Shown here piece after piece: positions 1 to 14,795 of a stretch of DNA of 64,000 nt. The notes beneath the pieces are model-generated. The model was not told where the DNA came from. It saw only the letters and a program-made list of their open reading frames with translations, and ran no database searches. The position numbers were made by a program, and so were the translations under genes. Numbering within the stretch: position 1 is the stretch's first letter; every line of letters starts with the position of its first letter. Source of the DNA: Adiantum capillus-veneris (lineage: Eukaryota; Streptophyta; Polypodiopsida; Polypodiales; Pteridaceae); assembly GCA_014529385.2 (NCBI GenBank), contig CM043968.1, forward strand, positions 128,563,018-128,627,017, read 5' to 3'.

Positions 1-1877
1 CCATGCATTCGCAGAAAATCTGAAAAATCATTGGAGAAGTACTCTCCCCCTCCATCTGACCTCAATGTCTTGATTTGCATATCTGTCTCCTTCTCGATCA
101 TGACTTTGAAGTCTTGAAAGTGACCAAACACTTCACTTTTGTTACGCATGAAGTAGACCCATACTTTCCTTGTATGGTCATCAATGAAAGAGACATAATA
201 CCTGCAACCATGTATACTTGCAGTATCGGTTGGACCCCAAACATCTGTGTGCACCACCTCAAGTGGCTTTTCACATACATTGCGCTCATGTGGAAATGAG
301 CCCTTTGACTGTTTTCCAAACTGGCATGCTGCACACACTTTATGCATACCATCCACCTTGAATTTGGGCAAACCTTTTACAATCTGTTTTGATTGCATGC
401 TGCGCAATCTCTGCTCATTGACATGGCCAATGCGTTTGTGCCAAATGTCAACATCAGCCACAACACCTGTGCCTTGTGCAAATAATGCAGCTTTTACCTC
501 AGGCATGTCTACATTCAGCGTCAACATTCTGCCCACACATTTTCCCTCTATGATCAACTTACAGCCATTCTGGAAATCTTCTACATAACAGCCATTTGGA
601 TTGAAGCGAACCTGCAAACCCTGCTCAACCATTTGTCCAACAGAAACAAGATTCTTTGTAATGTTTGGGACATGAAGTACATCTGCTAAGTACTTTGATT
701 TCCCACTCTTCGTATTTAGAGGTATGTCCCCTACATGAGCAATGGGGTGAGCTGTGTCATCTCCTGTCTGCACATAGCCTGACACATCTGGTTTGCGCAT
801 ATCCCTAAACCACTCTCCACGAGACGTCATGTGATTAGAGGCACCTAAATCCACATACCAAACATCATCTTGGGTGGAATTCTCTGCAGTCATTGTATTC
901 ATTACATGCTGCATAACAAACATGCGCTCGTTTTTGCTGTCATCTGCATCTTTGCTAGTAGATGCATAGTTGCCATGTTCTCTCTTTCCACTTGCTTTTC
1001 CCTTTGGACAGTCACGTGACATGTGACCTCTTTCACCACAAGTCCAACATTCTCTGCTATCTGGAGTATGTTGCTGCCTGCTTGATCCTGCACCACAACC
1101 TCTTTGACTCCCCCTACCTTGAGACTGGTTTCCCCTGCCACCTGTATTGTTTTGATTTGATTGACCTTCCAGAAATTGGCCCGTGCAACACCTTGGGCCT
1201 CGACCACGACCTCTACCTCTACCTCTGTTGGAGTTAGAATAGAAGGCCTGTTCAGAATTATCTCTGCCATGAGAAGAAGATGTGTCAAGGTTCTTCTCCT
1301 CAAGAATAAGCATAGAAATCAAATCTTGGAACACGGGGATGTCGTCTCTTGTATTCATGGAAGACCTAAAATGTACATACTCATCTCCTAGACCATCCAA
1401 GCATGCACGGACAATGTCATCGTTTTCCACTGAGACTTTAATAGATCCAAGAGCCTCAATGATACTCTTGATCTTCAAGGCATAATCATTGATTGAGAGG
1501 TTGTTCCTCTTAACCTGATTTAGCTCCGACTTTAGTTGAAGCTTCCTGGCCTTGGTGTTCACCTCGAACACTCTGCCTAAGTGTCTCCATGCAATGGAGG
1601 GGGTTTCAGCATCCTGTAGATAGCCCATCATGCCATCTGTGATGCTCATAGAAAGCCAATACATCACTTTGCTCTGGCCTTGTTGCCAGTCCCTCAAAGC
1701 TTTCCTTTGTTCTGTTGTAGCATTTGCCTCGGGAATCTCTGGTTCCTTTTCATTGTCTCCTTCTACATAGTCCCAATAACCTTTTCCTTTTAGGAAATTT
1801 GTTATTCTGAACTTCCATGCAGGGTAGTTATTTTTCTCAAGATTCTCAGTAACAATCTGACTGAAACTGTCAGACAT
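1..1877 (-). CDS. Copia gag-pol polyprotein, partial (gag, protease, GAG-pre-integrase, integrase start)
   Basis: A single frame from ATG at 1877 stays open to the window edge (625 codons). In order: gag (starts MSDSFSQIVTENLEKNN), an RG-rich stretch, a zinc knuckle CWTCGERGHMSRDC near residue 280, a protease near residue 340, a GAG-pre-integrase HKRIGHVNEQRL near 485, and the integrase core from about 540 with VHTDVWGP and RSDGGGEYFS. The protease active site reads VDLGAS, not the usual VDSGAS, a single C-to-T change (TCA to TTA) that probably inactivates it. RT and RNase H lie beyond the window. The frame is otherwise uninterrupted, unlike the Copia it sits in. Confidence 0.9.
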   Translation of the reverse strand, partial: MSDSFSQIVTENLEKNNYPAWKFRITNFLKGKGYWDYVEGDNEKEPEIPEANATTEQRKALRDWQQGQSKVMYWLSMSITDGMMGYLQDAETPSIAWRHLGRVFEVNTKARKLQLKSELNQVKRNNLSINDYALKIKSIIEALGSIKVSVENDDIVRACLDGLGDEYVHFRSSMNTRDDIPVFQDLISMLILEEKNLDTSSSHGRDNSEQAFYSNSNRGRGRGRGRGPRCCTGQFLEGQSNQNNTGGRGNQSQGRGSQRGCGAGSSRQQHTPDSRECWTCGERGHMSRDCPKGKASGKREHGNYASTSKDADDSKNERMFVMQHVMNTMTAENSTQDDVWYVDLGASNHMTSRGEWFRDMRKPDVSGYVQTGDDTAHPIAHVGDIPLNTKSGKSKYLADVLHVPNITKNLVSVGQMVEQGLQVRFNPNGCYVEDFQNGCKLIIEGKCVGRMLTLNVDMPEVKAALFAQGTGVVADVDIWHKRIGHVNEQRLRSMQSKQIVKGLPKFKVDGMHKVCAACQFGKQSKGSFPHERNVCEKPLEVVHTDVWGPTDTASIHGCRYYVSFIDDHTRKVWVYFMRNKSEVFGHFQDFKVMIEKETDMQIKTLRSDGGGEYFSNDFSDFLRMH

Positions 1878-2110
1878 CTTGAAGCACTAAGACAAAATAG
1901 CTGCAATCTGCAAAAACCTGCAAATCTGTTGAACCTGCTATCGTGGTACCTGTAACGCTTTCTACACTCAACAAGTGTCCACAATCAAGCGTACATACAA
2001 CCACTGTACTTGTACAGTAAATCTCTGTATACTGCACTTTGGAGACCTGTTCAGAAACTTGTACAAAGGGATTGTGATGCTCTTGCTCTCTTAGCCTCTC
2101 TTGCCTGCAC

Positions 2111-2125
2111 CAGGCTCTGATACCA
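2111..2125 (-). other. Primer binding site (initiator tRNA-Met) of Copia B
   Basis: TGGTATCAGAGCCTG directly after the LTR end. This is the standard plant Copia primer site, complementary to the 3' end of initiator tRNA-Met. Confidence 0.9.
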
Positions 2126-2447
2126 TGTAAAGAATGAGGATGCAAGAGAGCTACACAAACCAAGCATAAAGCACACAGAGATGGAAAGCTTCTTCTTCTT
2201 CTTCACAGAAAAAAGAGTACAAAATGACTAAGTGCTAAAGCTGAAAAGTAGCACATATGTACATGCGGTCACTAAGTGTAAACTCGCTAGAAGCGTACTA
2301 GGCTGGCACTATAAGTGTAGTCCAGCTGTAGAATCACTGGCAGAGATCCTCCGTGTCGGTCACCTAACGCGCCAGTGAGTAAATGCCGTAAGCGGCCAAG
2401 ACCCGTAGTGGATGCCAGCTCAAGGTGTAGAGCTCGACATCTCAACA
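2126..2447 (-). repeat. 5' LTR of Copia element B
   Basis: A 322-bp LTR on the minus strand. It starts TGTTGAGATG and ends TTTACA, followed at once by a TGGTATCAGAGC primer site. The boundaries are set by the break in the host Copia reading frame on one side and the primer site on the other. The partner LTR is not visible, so its length has not been checked by LTR-LTR comparison. Confidence 0.85.
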
Positions 2448-5310
2448 CTGGATAGCAACCAAGCCAAGCAGGGTGCGAAGTGTAGTCATCTTGACTATAC
2501 TGGAGAGAAAATCTCATCGAAATCCACACCTTTTTGTTGCTTGAAACCCTTGGCAACTAAATGAGCCTTGTATCTAGGCTCGCGATCTTCCGCTATATAC
2601 TTCTTCTTGTATACCCACTTGCAAGGTAAAGCATTTTTGCCTTTTGGTAATTCAACCAAATCCCATGTCTCATTAGCCACAATCGAATTGTATTTGATTG
2701 CATAGCCTGCTCCCACTTAACGCTATCATCCATTTGTGTAGCTTATCTGTAGCACGTTGGCTCTCCACTGTCACTGACCAAAATATCGTGTATACCCGGC
2801 TCAAACCGCTCGGACGCACGTGATACTCTCTCAGAGCGTCTCAGTGCCTGACTGCTGGAATGTGCTCTCTCCGGAGCAATAGTAGTATCTTGCACTTGAG
2901 GAGTAGGTGCAACACTACTGAACTGAGTTGGTTCGGAGGCTACATCCTCAAAATGAACACGTCTGTACTCAACATCTTTGATGGTATTTTTGTGCATTTT
3001 TGATTCATTGAAAATCACATGTGAGCTATGAATGACTTTGTTTGATTCTGGGTGCCAGAGACGATATCCCATCTCTCCGTTTGCACCATAGCCAATAAAG
3101 ATGCATTTGTGTGATCTAGGATCTAGCTTCCGACGAAGTTCTTTGGGCACATGTGCATATGCCTCACATCCAAATACACGTAAATGCTCATAGCTTGGCC
3201 TTTTGCCAGTCCATAATTCCTCTGGAATTTTGAAATTCAAAGGAGAACTAGGTGACATGTTGATGATGTGCACTGCTGTCAGAACAGCTTCCCCCCAAAA
3301 CTTTGGAGTAAGCTTCGCCATAGACATCATAGAGACAACTCGCTCTTGAATCGTATGATTCATTCTTTTAGCTATCCCATTTTGTGCAGGTGTGTATGGA
3401 GCAGCAAACTGCCGCCGAATGCCTCTTCTATTGCAAAAATCCTTGAACTCTATGGAGACGTATTCTCCACCATTGTCCGTGCGAAAAGCTTTGAGCTTTG
3501 TTCCTGATTGGTTCTCAACCATGGCGAGGAATTTTTGGAATGTCGAAAAAACTTCTTCCTTACGCTTAAGGAGATACACCCACACCTTTCTGGTAGAATC
3601 ATCTATGAACGTGAGAAAGTGGTTCGCCCCCCCTAGAGTTTTATGTGGCATTGGACCACACAAATCATTGTGCACCAAGTCTAGAGGTTCACCTAGTTTC
3701 TTATTCAATGGCGAAGATGTCAATCTAATCTGTTTGCCATATAGACAATGCTCACACAATGGAAATTCTGTGTAATCTAACACAGGTAAGTAGCCAAAAC
3801 GTTGAAGTGTTTTCATTCTCTTTTGGCTAATATGCCCTAGCCGGCTATGCCACAACTCAGGAGATGGCAGTTCGGCAACATAGATAGAGTGTTCGTCGAC
3901 ACTCAAAACAAACAAAGAGTACAGGGATCCGTTTTTATTGCCTTTCATCGTGATAAGGTTGTTCTTGCGGATCATCCAAGAATGATTACCAAAAACTGTA
4001 GTGTAGCCAAGATCATCCAATTGCCCTATAGAAAGCAAGCTTTTCGTAAGCTTGGGCACATGTGTGACATTCTGTAGCACAAAAGTAGTGACATTCTACA
4101 GCACAAAAGTAGTGCCATTATGCATCTCAAGTTTCACATCACCAATGCCAATAATGTCAAGCTCATAGGAATCACCAAGCTTGACTATTCCATGCATGGA
4201 TGCATAAGAGGAAAACCACTCTCTATGCGGTTTGACATGAAAACTTGCACCAGAATCAAGGATCCAATTCTGTGCATAACCCTCATCCTGTGCAACCAAA
4301 TCATCTAGAGTGAGATCTGAAGTGAAAATGAAAACATCTGAGGCATCTGTTGTCACCTCGGCTTGAATCTCTGTGGGCATAATGAGCATCACTGGAGGAG
4401 GAGCATCCTCTAGTGCAGTGGTAGGTATGGGAGACTCAACAATATTGAGCTCCTCAATCTTTACTGTACTTTTGCCTTTCGCAGAATTATCCTTTTGCAT
4501 GTTTTTTTTATCTCTTAGGAAACTGCGACAATCCTTTTTGTAATGACTCTTCTTGTGGCAATAGTAACACTCGACATTTATGGCATTGCGGTCTCTACTT
4601 TGGTTCTTGTGTCTGCTAGGACTACGAGGATTCCGCTCTCTACTTTTGCTTTTGTATTTGTTCCTGTCACGGCCTCTTGGCTTTGTTGAACTGCCAGCCA
4701 TATATGCATCTCCATGACTAGCATTATCGGGAGATTTACGAAGAATATCTTCAGTGAGCAACGCATATGTGACAGCATTGAACTCTAACTTGCCATTCGG
4801 AGTTGAATTGCTAATGGCTGTGCAAAAGATATCCCATGAACTGGGTAGAGAGCATAACAAGAAGATAGACTTGAGTTCATCATCAAACTCCTTAAAGCCC
4901 TGAGATGTCAGCTGACTGAACAAGGAGTTGAACTCATTTAAGTGACCGAAAACTGTGCTACCTTCTTTCATGTTGAGCTTCATTAGCTTTTTCATGAGAA
5001 AAACTTTGTTGGATGCACTTTTGCTCTCCCATGCTGAACATAAGCTATCCCAAAGTTCCTTGGTTGTTTTCTTCTCTATGATAGTGAAGAAGACTGACTC
5101 GGCTAGATGTAGACGTATCGTAGCCATGGCTTTTGCATCCAAAAGCTCCCATTGAGCTTGTGTATAATCATCATCCTCTGCGCTCTCTTTCAACGGTTCT
5201 GAGAGGCCTTTGTTTATCAAAACATCTTTCATGCGCTCTTTCCACATGGTGAAGTTGCTGCCATCGAACTTCCGAATGAAATACTCCTCCTTTTCTGAAG
5301 AAGAAGCCAT
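2448..5310 (-). pseudogene. Copia element A gag-pol, decayed and split by element B
   Basis: Minus-strand Copia polyprotein remnant. Gag starts at 5310 (MASSSEKEEYFIRKFDGSNF) with a zinc knuckle CYYCHKKSHYKKDC, then a protease with canonical WILDSGASFHV. An in-frame TAG at 4096-4098 lies in the first half of a 24-bp tandem duplication; the second half has CAG at the same place. GAG-pre-integrase and integrase follow (HSRLGHISQKR, VHNDLCGPM, FRTDNGGEYVS, AQNGIAKRMNH). After the integrase there is a TAA near 2740, a frameshift near 2690, the first RT block (NETWDLVELPKGK, CKWVYKKK, YKAHLVAKGF, DEIFSPV), a 2-bp TA insertion near 2490, and then the Copia B LTR. It cannot encode a working element. 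Confidence 0.92.
4077..4124 (-). repeat. 24-bp in-frame tandem duplication in Copia A
   Basis: Two consecutive near-identical 24-bp units encode the same octapeptide around TTFVL. The first unit carries TAG where the second has CAG. The duplication keeps frame, so only the C-to-T change breaks the polyprotein. Confidence 0.8.
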
Positions 5311-8224
<2,914 letters not shown>

Positions 8225-8420
8225 TGTTGTGCGCGTGTACGGAGTGTGTGCAAGAGAGAGGAAGGTGAGAATGGGGAAGGGAGTGATGCACAGACAGCCT
8301 ATGTTGGGTTAGTGGAGAAGAAAGAGAAGAGTCAACTCTATCTCTTTTTCTCCCTATATTGATTAGGTGAAAGTATGAACAGGGACGGTTTCCCACGGCC
8401 ACCTGGCCTACACCCCAACA
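8225..8420 (-). repeat. Short Copia-type LTR (196 bp) next to a tRNA-Met primer site
   Basis: On the minus strand it starts TGTTGGGGTG and ends CACAACA, followed by ATTGGTATCAGAGC. The LTR is unusually short for an autonomous Copia. Its outer edge falls exactly where similarity to the gypsy 3' end (8421 onward) begins, so it was inserted into or next to that older element. The partner LTR was not found. Confidence 0.7.
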
Positions 8421-8974
8421 CCTTTCAACTATTAAATTAGCAACCCTAGACTTGTTTAGTTTTTTACCTTTACAATTGTTTATGCATTTGATTATATTAC
8501 AATTTCATGTTTATTGCTGACAAATTGTTTAATATCCGTTACCAATCAATTTGTCTGCCTACAACTCCATATGCTTTTTAATTGTATATAAGAATACAAT
8601 TATTGTGTCGATTTTGTTTGATTTTGTAGTGACTGACAAAGGCTAAGGACATTCATCTCAAAGGCTCTTCCACCTCGATGAACAAGCTTCAACTCAATAG
8701 CTTCCGAGGACGGAATCTACATCAAGAAGGGGGTATGTTAACCACCGGTGTTCACTTCTAGTATTCATGGGCCAGGCTTGTTGGTCCAATAGGAAAAGGG
8801 TAAGAGTGATCGCCGATGAGAGGCACACCCTTACTGGAACATTCAAAATTAGTTGGCTAAGCATGGGTGTCCAAGTGTGAATGGGCGAGCTCATATAAAA
8901 GTCACCTAAACCTAAAAATCACACATTCTCTCATTTGCGCAATTGAAGAGTGCTCTTGCTCCATCTCCATCTTC

Positions 8975-9032
<58 letters not shown>

Positions 9033-9253
9033 GTGTATGATCGAGCATTGCAACGACACAACGGCAGCGAGGCGGTTAAGCACAGCACGGCGGTAGCTCC
9101 CTCTTCTTCGCGGCGAGGAATCCTCCACGAAGGCAAGCATAGGGTGGTGAGTGACACACCCTTGCTCTCTTGAGTTTGTTAGATTAGTCTGGTTGTGTGC
9201 TTGCAGCCATTTGTGGCTTGCACACAGTGTACGGCAAGTCCCTTGCTTTGACA
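8421..9253 (+). mobile_element. Truncated gypsy 3' end with 3' LTR
   Basis: 8421-8735 matches, with divergence, the 3' non-coding end of the complete gypsy element (about 23400-23727), including the polypurine tract region AAGAAGGGGGTA. 8736-9253 is an LTR of the same family, starting TGTTAACC, with TATA motif CATATAAAAG near 8895, an embedded TG then GA microsatellite, and an end at CTTTGACA. Its 5' part is missing. It is more diverged from the 10,754 element than that element's two LTRs are from each other, so it is an older family member. Confidence 0.8.
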
Positions 9254-10753
9254 CGTGCGAGAGATACACACACTTTCGTAATCTATTTTCACAAGTTGAT
9301 TAATGAGAAAATATCATTGAGTGTATGACACTATGTTTTTGTATATGTAGACTTAGCTACTCTTTTCTCCCACACACATTATTGCATTTCAATTTCAATT
9401 GATTCTACATGTTGGCAGGTGAAGGCTCTTCAAGTTGGCGTAATTCCAGGCGTAATTTTTTTAAAGTTTGCTGCTAAGTGCCTACAAGCTGTTTGATGCC
9501 ATATTTTAAGATTTAGATGTCAAATCAACAAACCATTAGTCATGCAAGATAGATCTCATCATTCCTAAGTTGTTAGGTACCTTCAACAATGATTTTGACA
9601 TGTTGAAATTATGGCTAGATTTGAGTATCCTTTTTGCATACGCTCATTTTTTGGAGGTTTTGATACCATAGGATTTTCCATCCTAGTCCTCTTTGTTTTG
9701 GATTCCATTTGGCCATTGAGATATTTGAAGATTGACTAGTAGTTAGAAATTAGCCTTTGCTGATTTGGGATCACTTGAGTGAGAGTATTAGATTGTAGTT
9801 TGCATAGATATCGTCTTTCAAGATTTGACATGTCCTTGTTGCCTCCATGTACTAGCTGGGTCTACTACATCCCTCATATTGATAATTAAGGTGAGGTTCT
9901 TGCTAATCCTACAATACAATTGGAATAGGTTGTAACAAGGGTAGTGTTTATACCTTATAGAATTTTTACGACCCTTGTCGTACAATTTGTGCTCAAATAG
10001 TTTCTTTACATAGTTTCCCCTTTAATGACATGATGTTTTTGTGTAGAGCACTTTTGATACATGCTTATGACATAAATGTCTCGTATACATTAGTGAGACA
10101 TCCAAAAAAACAAATTGCATATGCAAAGCATCTACATGAATGAGATTTCCCATGATGATAAGAAATAAGCCTTGGAAATACATTAAATGGTGTGAATATC
10201 ATTTTTGAAAAGAAGACCTAAATTCTTGTGTGAATGAACACTTGGATCCATATTGTATTTGAACTTTGAAAAAAAAGCAAGTAAGAACTAATGTTGAACT
10301 AAGCAAGTAAGAACTAATTTTGAACTAAGCAAGAACCATTGAAATTTTGGCTTCTCTGTGAGTCATCTACAACGACTTGGAAGATGCAAGACCAAGTCGT
10401 TTTAGTGAGTGGAGTGCATCTTTCAAGCTTGATTGAAGGTTGCACAGAAGCCTTCAATTTCATTTGATTCAAAATCCTTGTTTATGCTTTCAATCAACTC
10501 ATAGTTAGCCATAATTTGTCAAATTGACTTTGTCAAGACACATACGTGATTTTTTTTGGAAATGATCAAATTTCTAATGCAAACTCAGATGGCTAATTCT
10601 CTTAGCTTTGTGTGTTTCACTGCTCCATGATAAAGATCGAGAACTTTTTCCTTGTGAGTGAGGATGCTCCAAAACCTTTGTCAATACCTTCGAGTGAAGG
10701 TTGATGTGATTGGCACTCTAAAGTGATTCTCCACTATGGACTATGATTAAAGT
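9254..10753. other. Non-coding, no feature recognised
   Basis: AT-rich sequence between two gypsy-family elements. No long open frame, LTR boundary or conserved motif was recognised. A short direct repeat (GCAAGTAAGAACTAATNTTGAACTA) occurs near 10278-10330. Confidence 0.4.
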
Positions 10754-11036
10754 TGTTAACCCTCACGGCACACGGACACCCTATGATCTATAAACGTTGT
10801 ATTATTTAGACTCAGGTATCGGGCTTGTCGGACCAATAGGAACAGGGTAAGGGTGATCATCGATGACAGGCGCACTCTAACTGGAATATTCAAGGAGCTA
10901 GTTGGCTAAGTATGGGCGCCCAAGTGTGAATGGGGTGAGCTCATATAAAAGCCACTAAACCTAATTTTTACTCATTCTCTCATTGTGCAATAGAAGCCGC
11001 TCTTGCTCCATCTCCACCTTCTCCTTCACCATCTCC

Positions 11037-11085
<49 letters not shown>

Positions 11086-11340
11086 TGTGAGAGAGAGAGA
11101 GAGAGAGAGAGTGAGAGTGTGTGTGTGATCAAGCGTTGCGACGGCACGACGGCGGCGAGGCGGTTGAGCGCGGCGTAGCGGCGTCTCCCTCTTCTTCGCG
11201 GCGCGAGAATCCTTCATTCGCAACTACGCAAGAAGGTGAGTGACACACCATTCTTCCTTGTGAGCTTGTCTGTTGTATGACTGTGTGCTAGGAGCCTTTG
11301 TGGCTCGCACACGGCGCGTAGCAAGTCCCTAGCCTTGACA
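10754..11340 (+). repeat. 5' LTR of the gypsy element
   Basis: A 587-bp LTR from TGTTAACCCTC to AGCCTTGACA. A TATA motif CATATAAAAG lies near 10950. It carries an internal TG microsatellite (about 11037-11082) followed by a GA tract. It differs from the 3' LTR mainly by the length of these tracts and by scattered substitutions. Confidence 0.95.
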
Positions 11341-11344
11341 TTTT

Positions 11345-11362
11345 TGGCGCCGTTGCCGGGGA
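11345..11362 (+). other. Primer binding site (tRNA-Asp) of the gypsy element
   Basis: TGGCGCCGTTGCCGGGGA, four bases after the 5' LTR. It is complementary to the 3' end of tRNA-Asp, the primer typical of Athila/Tat-type plant gypsy elements. Confidence 0.9.
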
Positions 11363-12339
11363 GCTGCTGCGCGTGAAGCTCCAATGGCGACCTGTAAATT
11401 GTATTGAAGCTATTTTTTATGTAGGAAAGGCGCGGCTTAAGTTTGATTATTGTTGTTATGCAAAAACAGTAGAGAAAGACACAATGTTGTTGACTGCATT
11501 CAAGTTTTCTGTGTTCTGTTAAGCTCTGTTTTGCTAGTTCTATTAAGCTCATATTTCAGCTTACACAGTTAGCATTTCTTGCGTTTCTACGTTTTCTGCA
11601 TTTTCTGGTTTGCACTGCACAGTTCTGTCAAGTTTCAATTTTCTGCATTTTCTGTGTTTTCTGGTTTGTGCACAGTTAGGCGCACAGTTAGTTAATTAAG
11701 TAGGTTAGTAATTAGGTGAACCACTGATTAGCAGGTCAGTAGGTAGGTGAGACAGTAAATAGTTAGGTGAGGTCAACGCGCACCAAAATGCGTACCAAAT
11801 AATATCCAAAAAAAATAAAAATAAAAAAATAAAAAAAATTCGAAAAATAAAAACGTGAGTGAGGGGGAGGTTATAAAAACGGACGGGTTGGTTTGTATAA
11901 AAGTGAGATCGGGATCAGAATCCCAATCCCAATCCCAATCCCAATCCCAATCCCAGGCCCAGGCTCTCTCTCTGTCTTATGATATAGGGTAGTCTCACTC
12001 CTATATATATAGGCTAGACTCACAAGGAGGGAGTGAGGAATGTGGGATAAGTCCTACACTCTCCTCTCCTTCATTGCACACTAGGACTTGCTATTTGGAG
12101 CCTAGTTCCCCAGCTAGGAAAAGACTGTTTCGGGCTTTTCTGGAGCAAAATAGAACCAAACGGTGGGTTGTAAAGCACAGCACGTCCCTCCTAGCGATAC
12201 GCTCGTTTCGAGCTATCACACGGCCCATTCCACGACACGCTCTAAAAAATCTAGCAAAAAAACAAACAAAAAACAGGCAAAAAACTAGTCACAAGGCCTC
12301 CTAGAGCAGCTTTTTGACACCTTAGAGTATCAAAAGCAC
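11363..12339 (+). other. Gypsy 5' leader
   Basis: Untranslated region between primer site and gag. It holds an A-rich stretch (11810-11850) and a short CCCAAT hexamer array (11919-11956, about six units). Confidence 0.7.
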
Positions 12340-14773
12340 ATGCACTTACACTCTGGGCGGGTGCTAGAACACGAGTATATTGAGGGTGCCTCTATTCATA
12401 CGGACACCCATTACCCATCCACGATAGGCTCTAGACCCTCGGCGGGGACACAAGGTAGCACCACCCAAGACCCTAAAATAGCCGCTAGTGATTCCTCCTC
12501 TGACTCAGAAATCATGGAAGCATACCCTACCCAAAACACTGAGAGAGAAGGCCATGCACCTCCCGAAGCTCCACAGCCTAGTACTAGTATGTTTAGCCGT
12601 TTCATGGAAACATTAGGTAGAGCTACTCGCTCGGAACCTGATGCAAATGAAGCACACGAAGGGGGTGGGGAAGTGGACTCTCCTTTCACATCGCACGTGG
12701 ACCCCACACCCCCAAAGAGTGTCCATGTGGATATCCTGCCAACTTCTTACCAAGAAGGCCCTGTTGAGCTGCCTCCTTCAGAAGTTCCCTCTAGAGTACC
12801 GTTGGTGACAAGTAAAACCACGGGGAGTAACATTGCTTCTACCTCACAAGAAACCGTTAACACGTCGACTGTAGAAGGATTGTTCATTAATGATCATTGG
12901 ACATACGACCTCCACACTAAGGTGTTGACGGATCTACACTCTAGCCACGCCTACCATGTAGGATGGATAGAGATTGTACGATCCACCTCTAGTGCCACGA
13001 GCATCGAAGATCAACAGAAAATGATCTGTAATGTTATCCATGGCATTATTCAATCAGAAAGGCAAAACCGAGGGGTAAATATACTCTCAACTGGCCCCAT
13101 GAGATTTTTGGATACGAGCAAGGCTCAACAGCCTACTCTATCACAAATGGAGACTCCTCTAATGAGTCCCATGGACCCATCTTACGTCATTTCACCTGGG
13201 ATCTCTATGCAATCTGAGCCTCCGAGCGACAACTTTAGCTTCCCTAACTTGGCTCAACCCTCTATTAAGGAAAACACAGTGCTCACTCCAGAGATAGGCC
13301 TGACAGAGAATGTACCAATGACATCTACGATTAGCGCAGTGCCACTACCTAGTGTCTTAGTACCTAATATGGGGCCTCGACCGTATGTGCCTCTAGCCCC
13401 TTATGCACACATGGCCCCCACACCTCCAATTGTACCACTTGTTTATGCTCCTCGAGTGCCGCTCCCTAGCCCTTATCCGAGTGGACCTATGCCCGGTTAT
13501 GTTCCATATCCTGCATCATCCACACATATGCCAAGATCGGTACCCGTCCCTCTCCCACATATGATTCCAAGAGTACCTCCACCGGCCCTGCCTCCTCACA
13601 TAGGTGACTTGGCAGCGTTTGCTCAAACCATAGGTCGATCTATCGCGGAAAATATGCGTCATGCATCTGATAGAGAGCCTAGAAGTAAGGCAGTACAAAT
13701 TGCCAAACTCACGCAAAAATTCAATGGGGACGAAGATGCTAGAAAACACATTGAAGTGTTTGAACAAGTATGTGATTCCTTAGGGGAACGCAACGAACTA
13801 CATAAGTGCAATGCCTTAAGCTTGACATTAAGTGGGAAGGCTGGAGATTGGTATAGAACCCTAAGGGTGGACGAGAAAACAATCTACCCTACCCTTCAAA
13901 GGTTGTTTCTAAAGGACTACATACGAGAAGGTGTGCTTTGGGGTGTAGCATCTCAGCTACAAAAGGCCGAACGTAAGGAAGGAGAGTCAGTAAGGGACTT
14001 CATTAGTCGTCTAAAGCACTTAAACTCTCGCTGCCCTGTAAATGAGCGCTTCAACAATAACCAACTGCTTGATCAATTCATTCGAGGGTTGAGGAATGAA
14101 GGAATCTATAATGGACTAGTGATTAGAGGTATCACAACCCTGGGAAGATGTCACTGCCAATGCAATCCAATTAGAGGACAACTTGATGATAGCAGGCATG
14201 AGGGTGTCTACTGACACGAGATCCACTAGCTCACAAGCCATTGAGTATGAACCCATGACTGCAAAGCCCATTTCCAATGAGCCAAAGGTATTTGAGACAT
14301 TCTTGATAGACCTCACCAAGGCAATCCAAGAGTCTCTTAAGGATAATCGACCCCCTCAAAATAGTCACATGTATCCAAGAAGGGAGCAACAATGGTGTTC
14401 CATTTGCTTAGGTCCACATAGCACTAGTGAGTGCCCTACGTTTAGAGTAAAATTTAATGGAACTTGCAACGCATGTGGTAGGTATGGTCACCAAGCTAAG
14501 GATTGTTTAATGATCAAACGTATGATGGCAAATAGGCCACCTGTAGCCTGGACGGATGCGCCTCGAGCTTCTGTATTGATGCCTGCTCCACCTGTTGAGC
14601 AACTACCGCAACACATGGTCCCTAGATCTCAAAATGTTTTACAAGCTACACCGCTACCACCTCCTGTGCTAGGACCGCAGCCCCCGCATCCAAGAGTCGC
14701 CCCTATGAACCAAGTGGGTTGCGAGCCATCTAATGCTTATGCAGATGGCTGTGAGGAGGAAATAGACAACTAG
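12340..14773 (+). pseudogene. Gypsy gag (capsid and first zinc knuckles), frameshifted
   Basis: Starts with ATG at 12340. A long Pro/Ser/Thr-rich N-terminal part (to about residue 440) precedes the retrotransposon gag capsid domain (around KFNGDEDARKHIEVFEQVCD through GDWYRTL, RDFISRLKHLNSRCP and QLLDQFIRGL). An extra C near 14140 shifts the frame; the continuation (reading WEDVTANAIQLEDNL) runs to 14773 and holds knuckles CSICLGPHSTSECP and CNACGRYGHQAKDC. A second frameshift near 14760 links it to the frame at 14796. Without the indels, gag and pol would be one polyprotein. Confidence 0.88.
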
Positions 14774-14795
14774 TATTGCCTACGGACTTGATACA

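Larger units (their letters stand above)
1..2447 (-). mobile_element. Copia LTR retrotransposon (element B), 5' part, runs off window
   Basis: Minus-strand Ty1/copia element seen from its 5' LTR (2126-2447) through the primer site and the gag-pol frame (1877 down to position 1); its 3' half and 3' LTR are outside the window. It is inserted in the reverse transcriptase of an older Copia (2448-5310): just upstream of the LTR the older frame reads VVKMTTLRTLLGLVAIQ and then stops at the LTR start TGTTGAGATG. The 5-bp flank TCCAG (2452-2448 on the minus strand) should be the target duplication; the partner copy is off-window. The long open frame suggests this is the younger insertion. Confidence 0.9.

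Noticed and set aside
11919-11956. (CCCAAT)n array as telomere-like repeat
   Set aside because: Only about six units, differs from plant telomere CCCTAAA, and lies in the gypsy leader.
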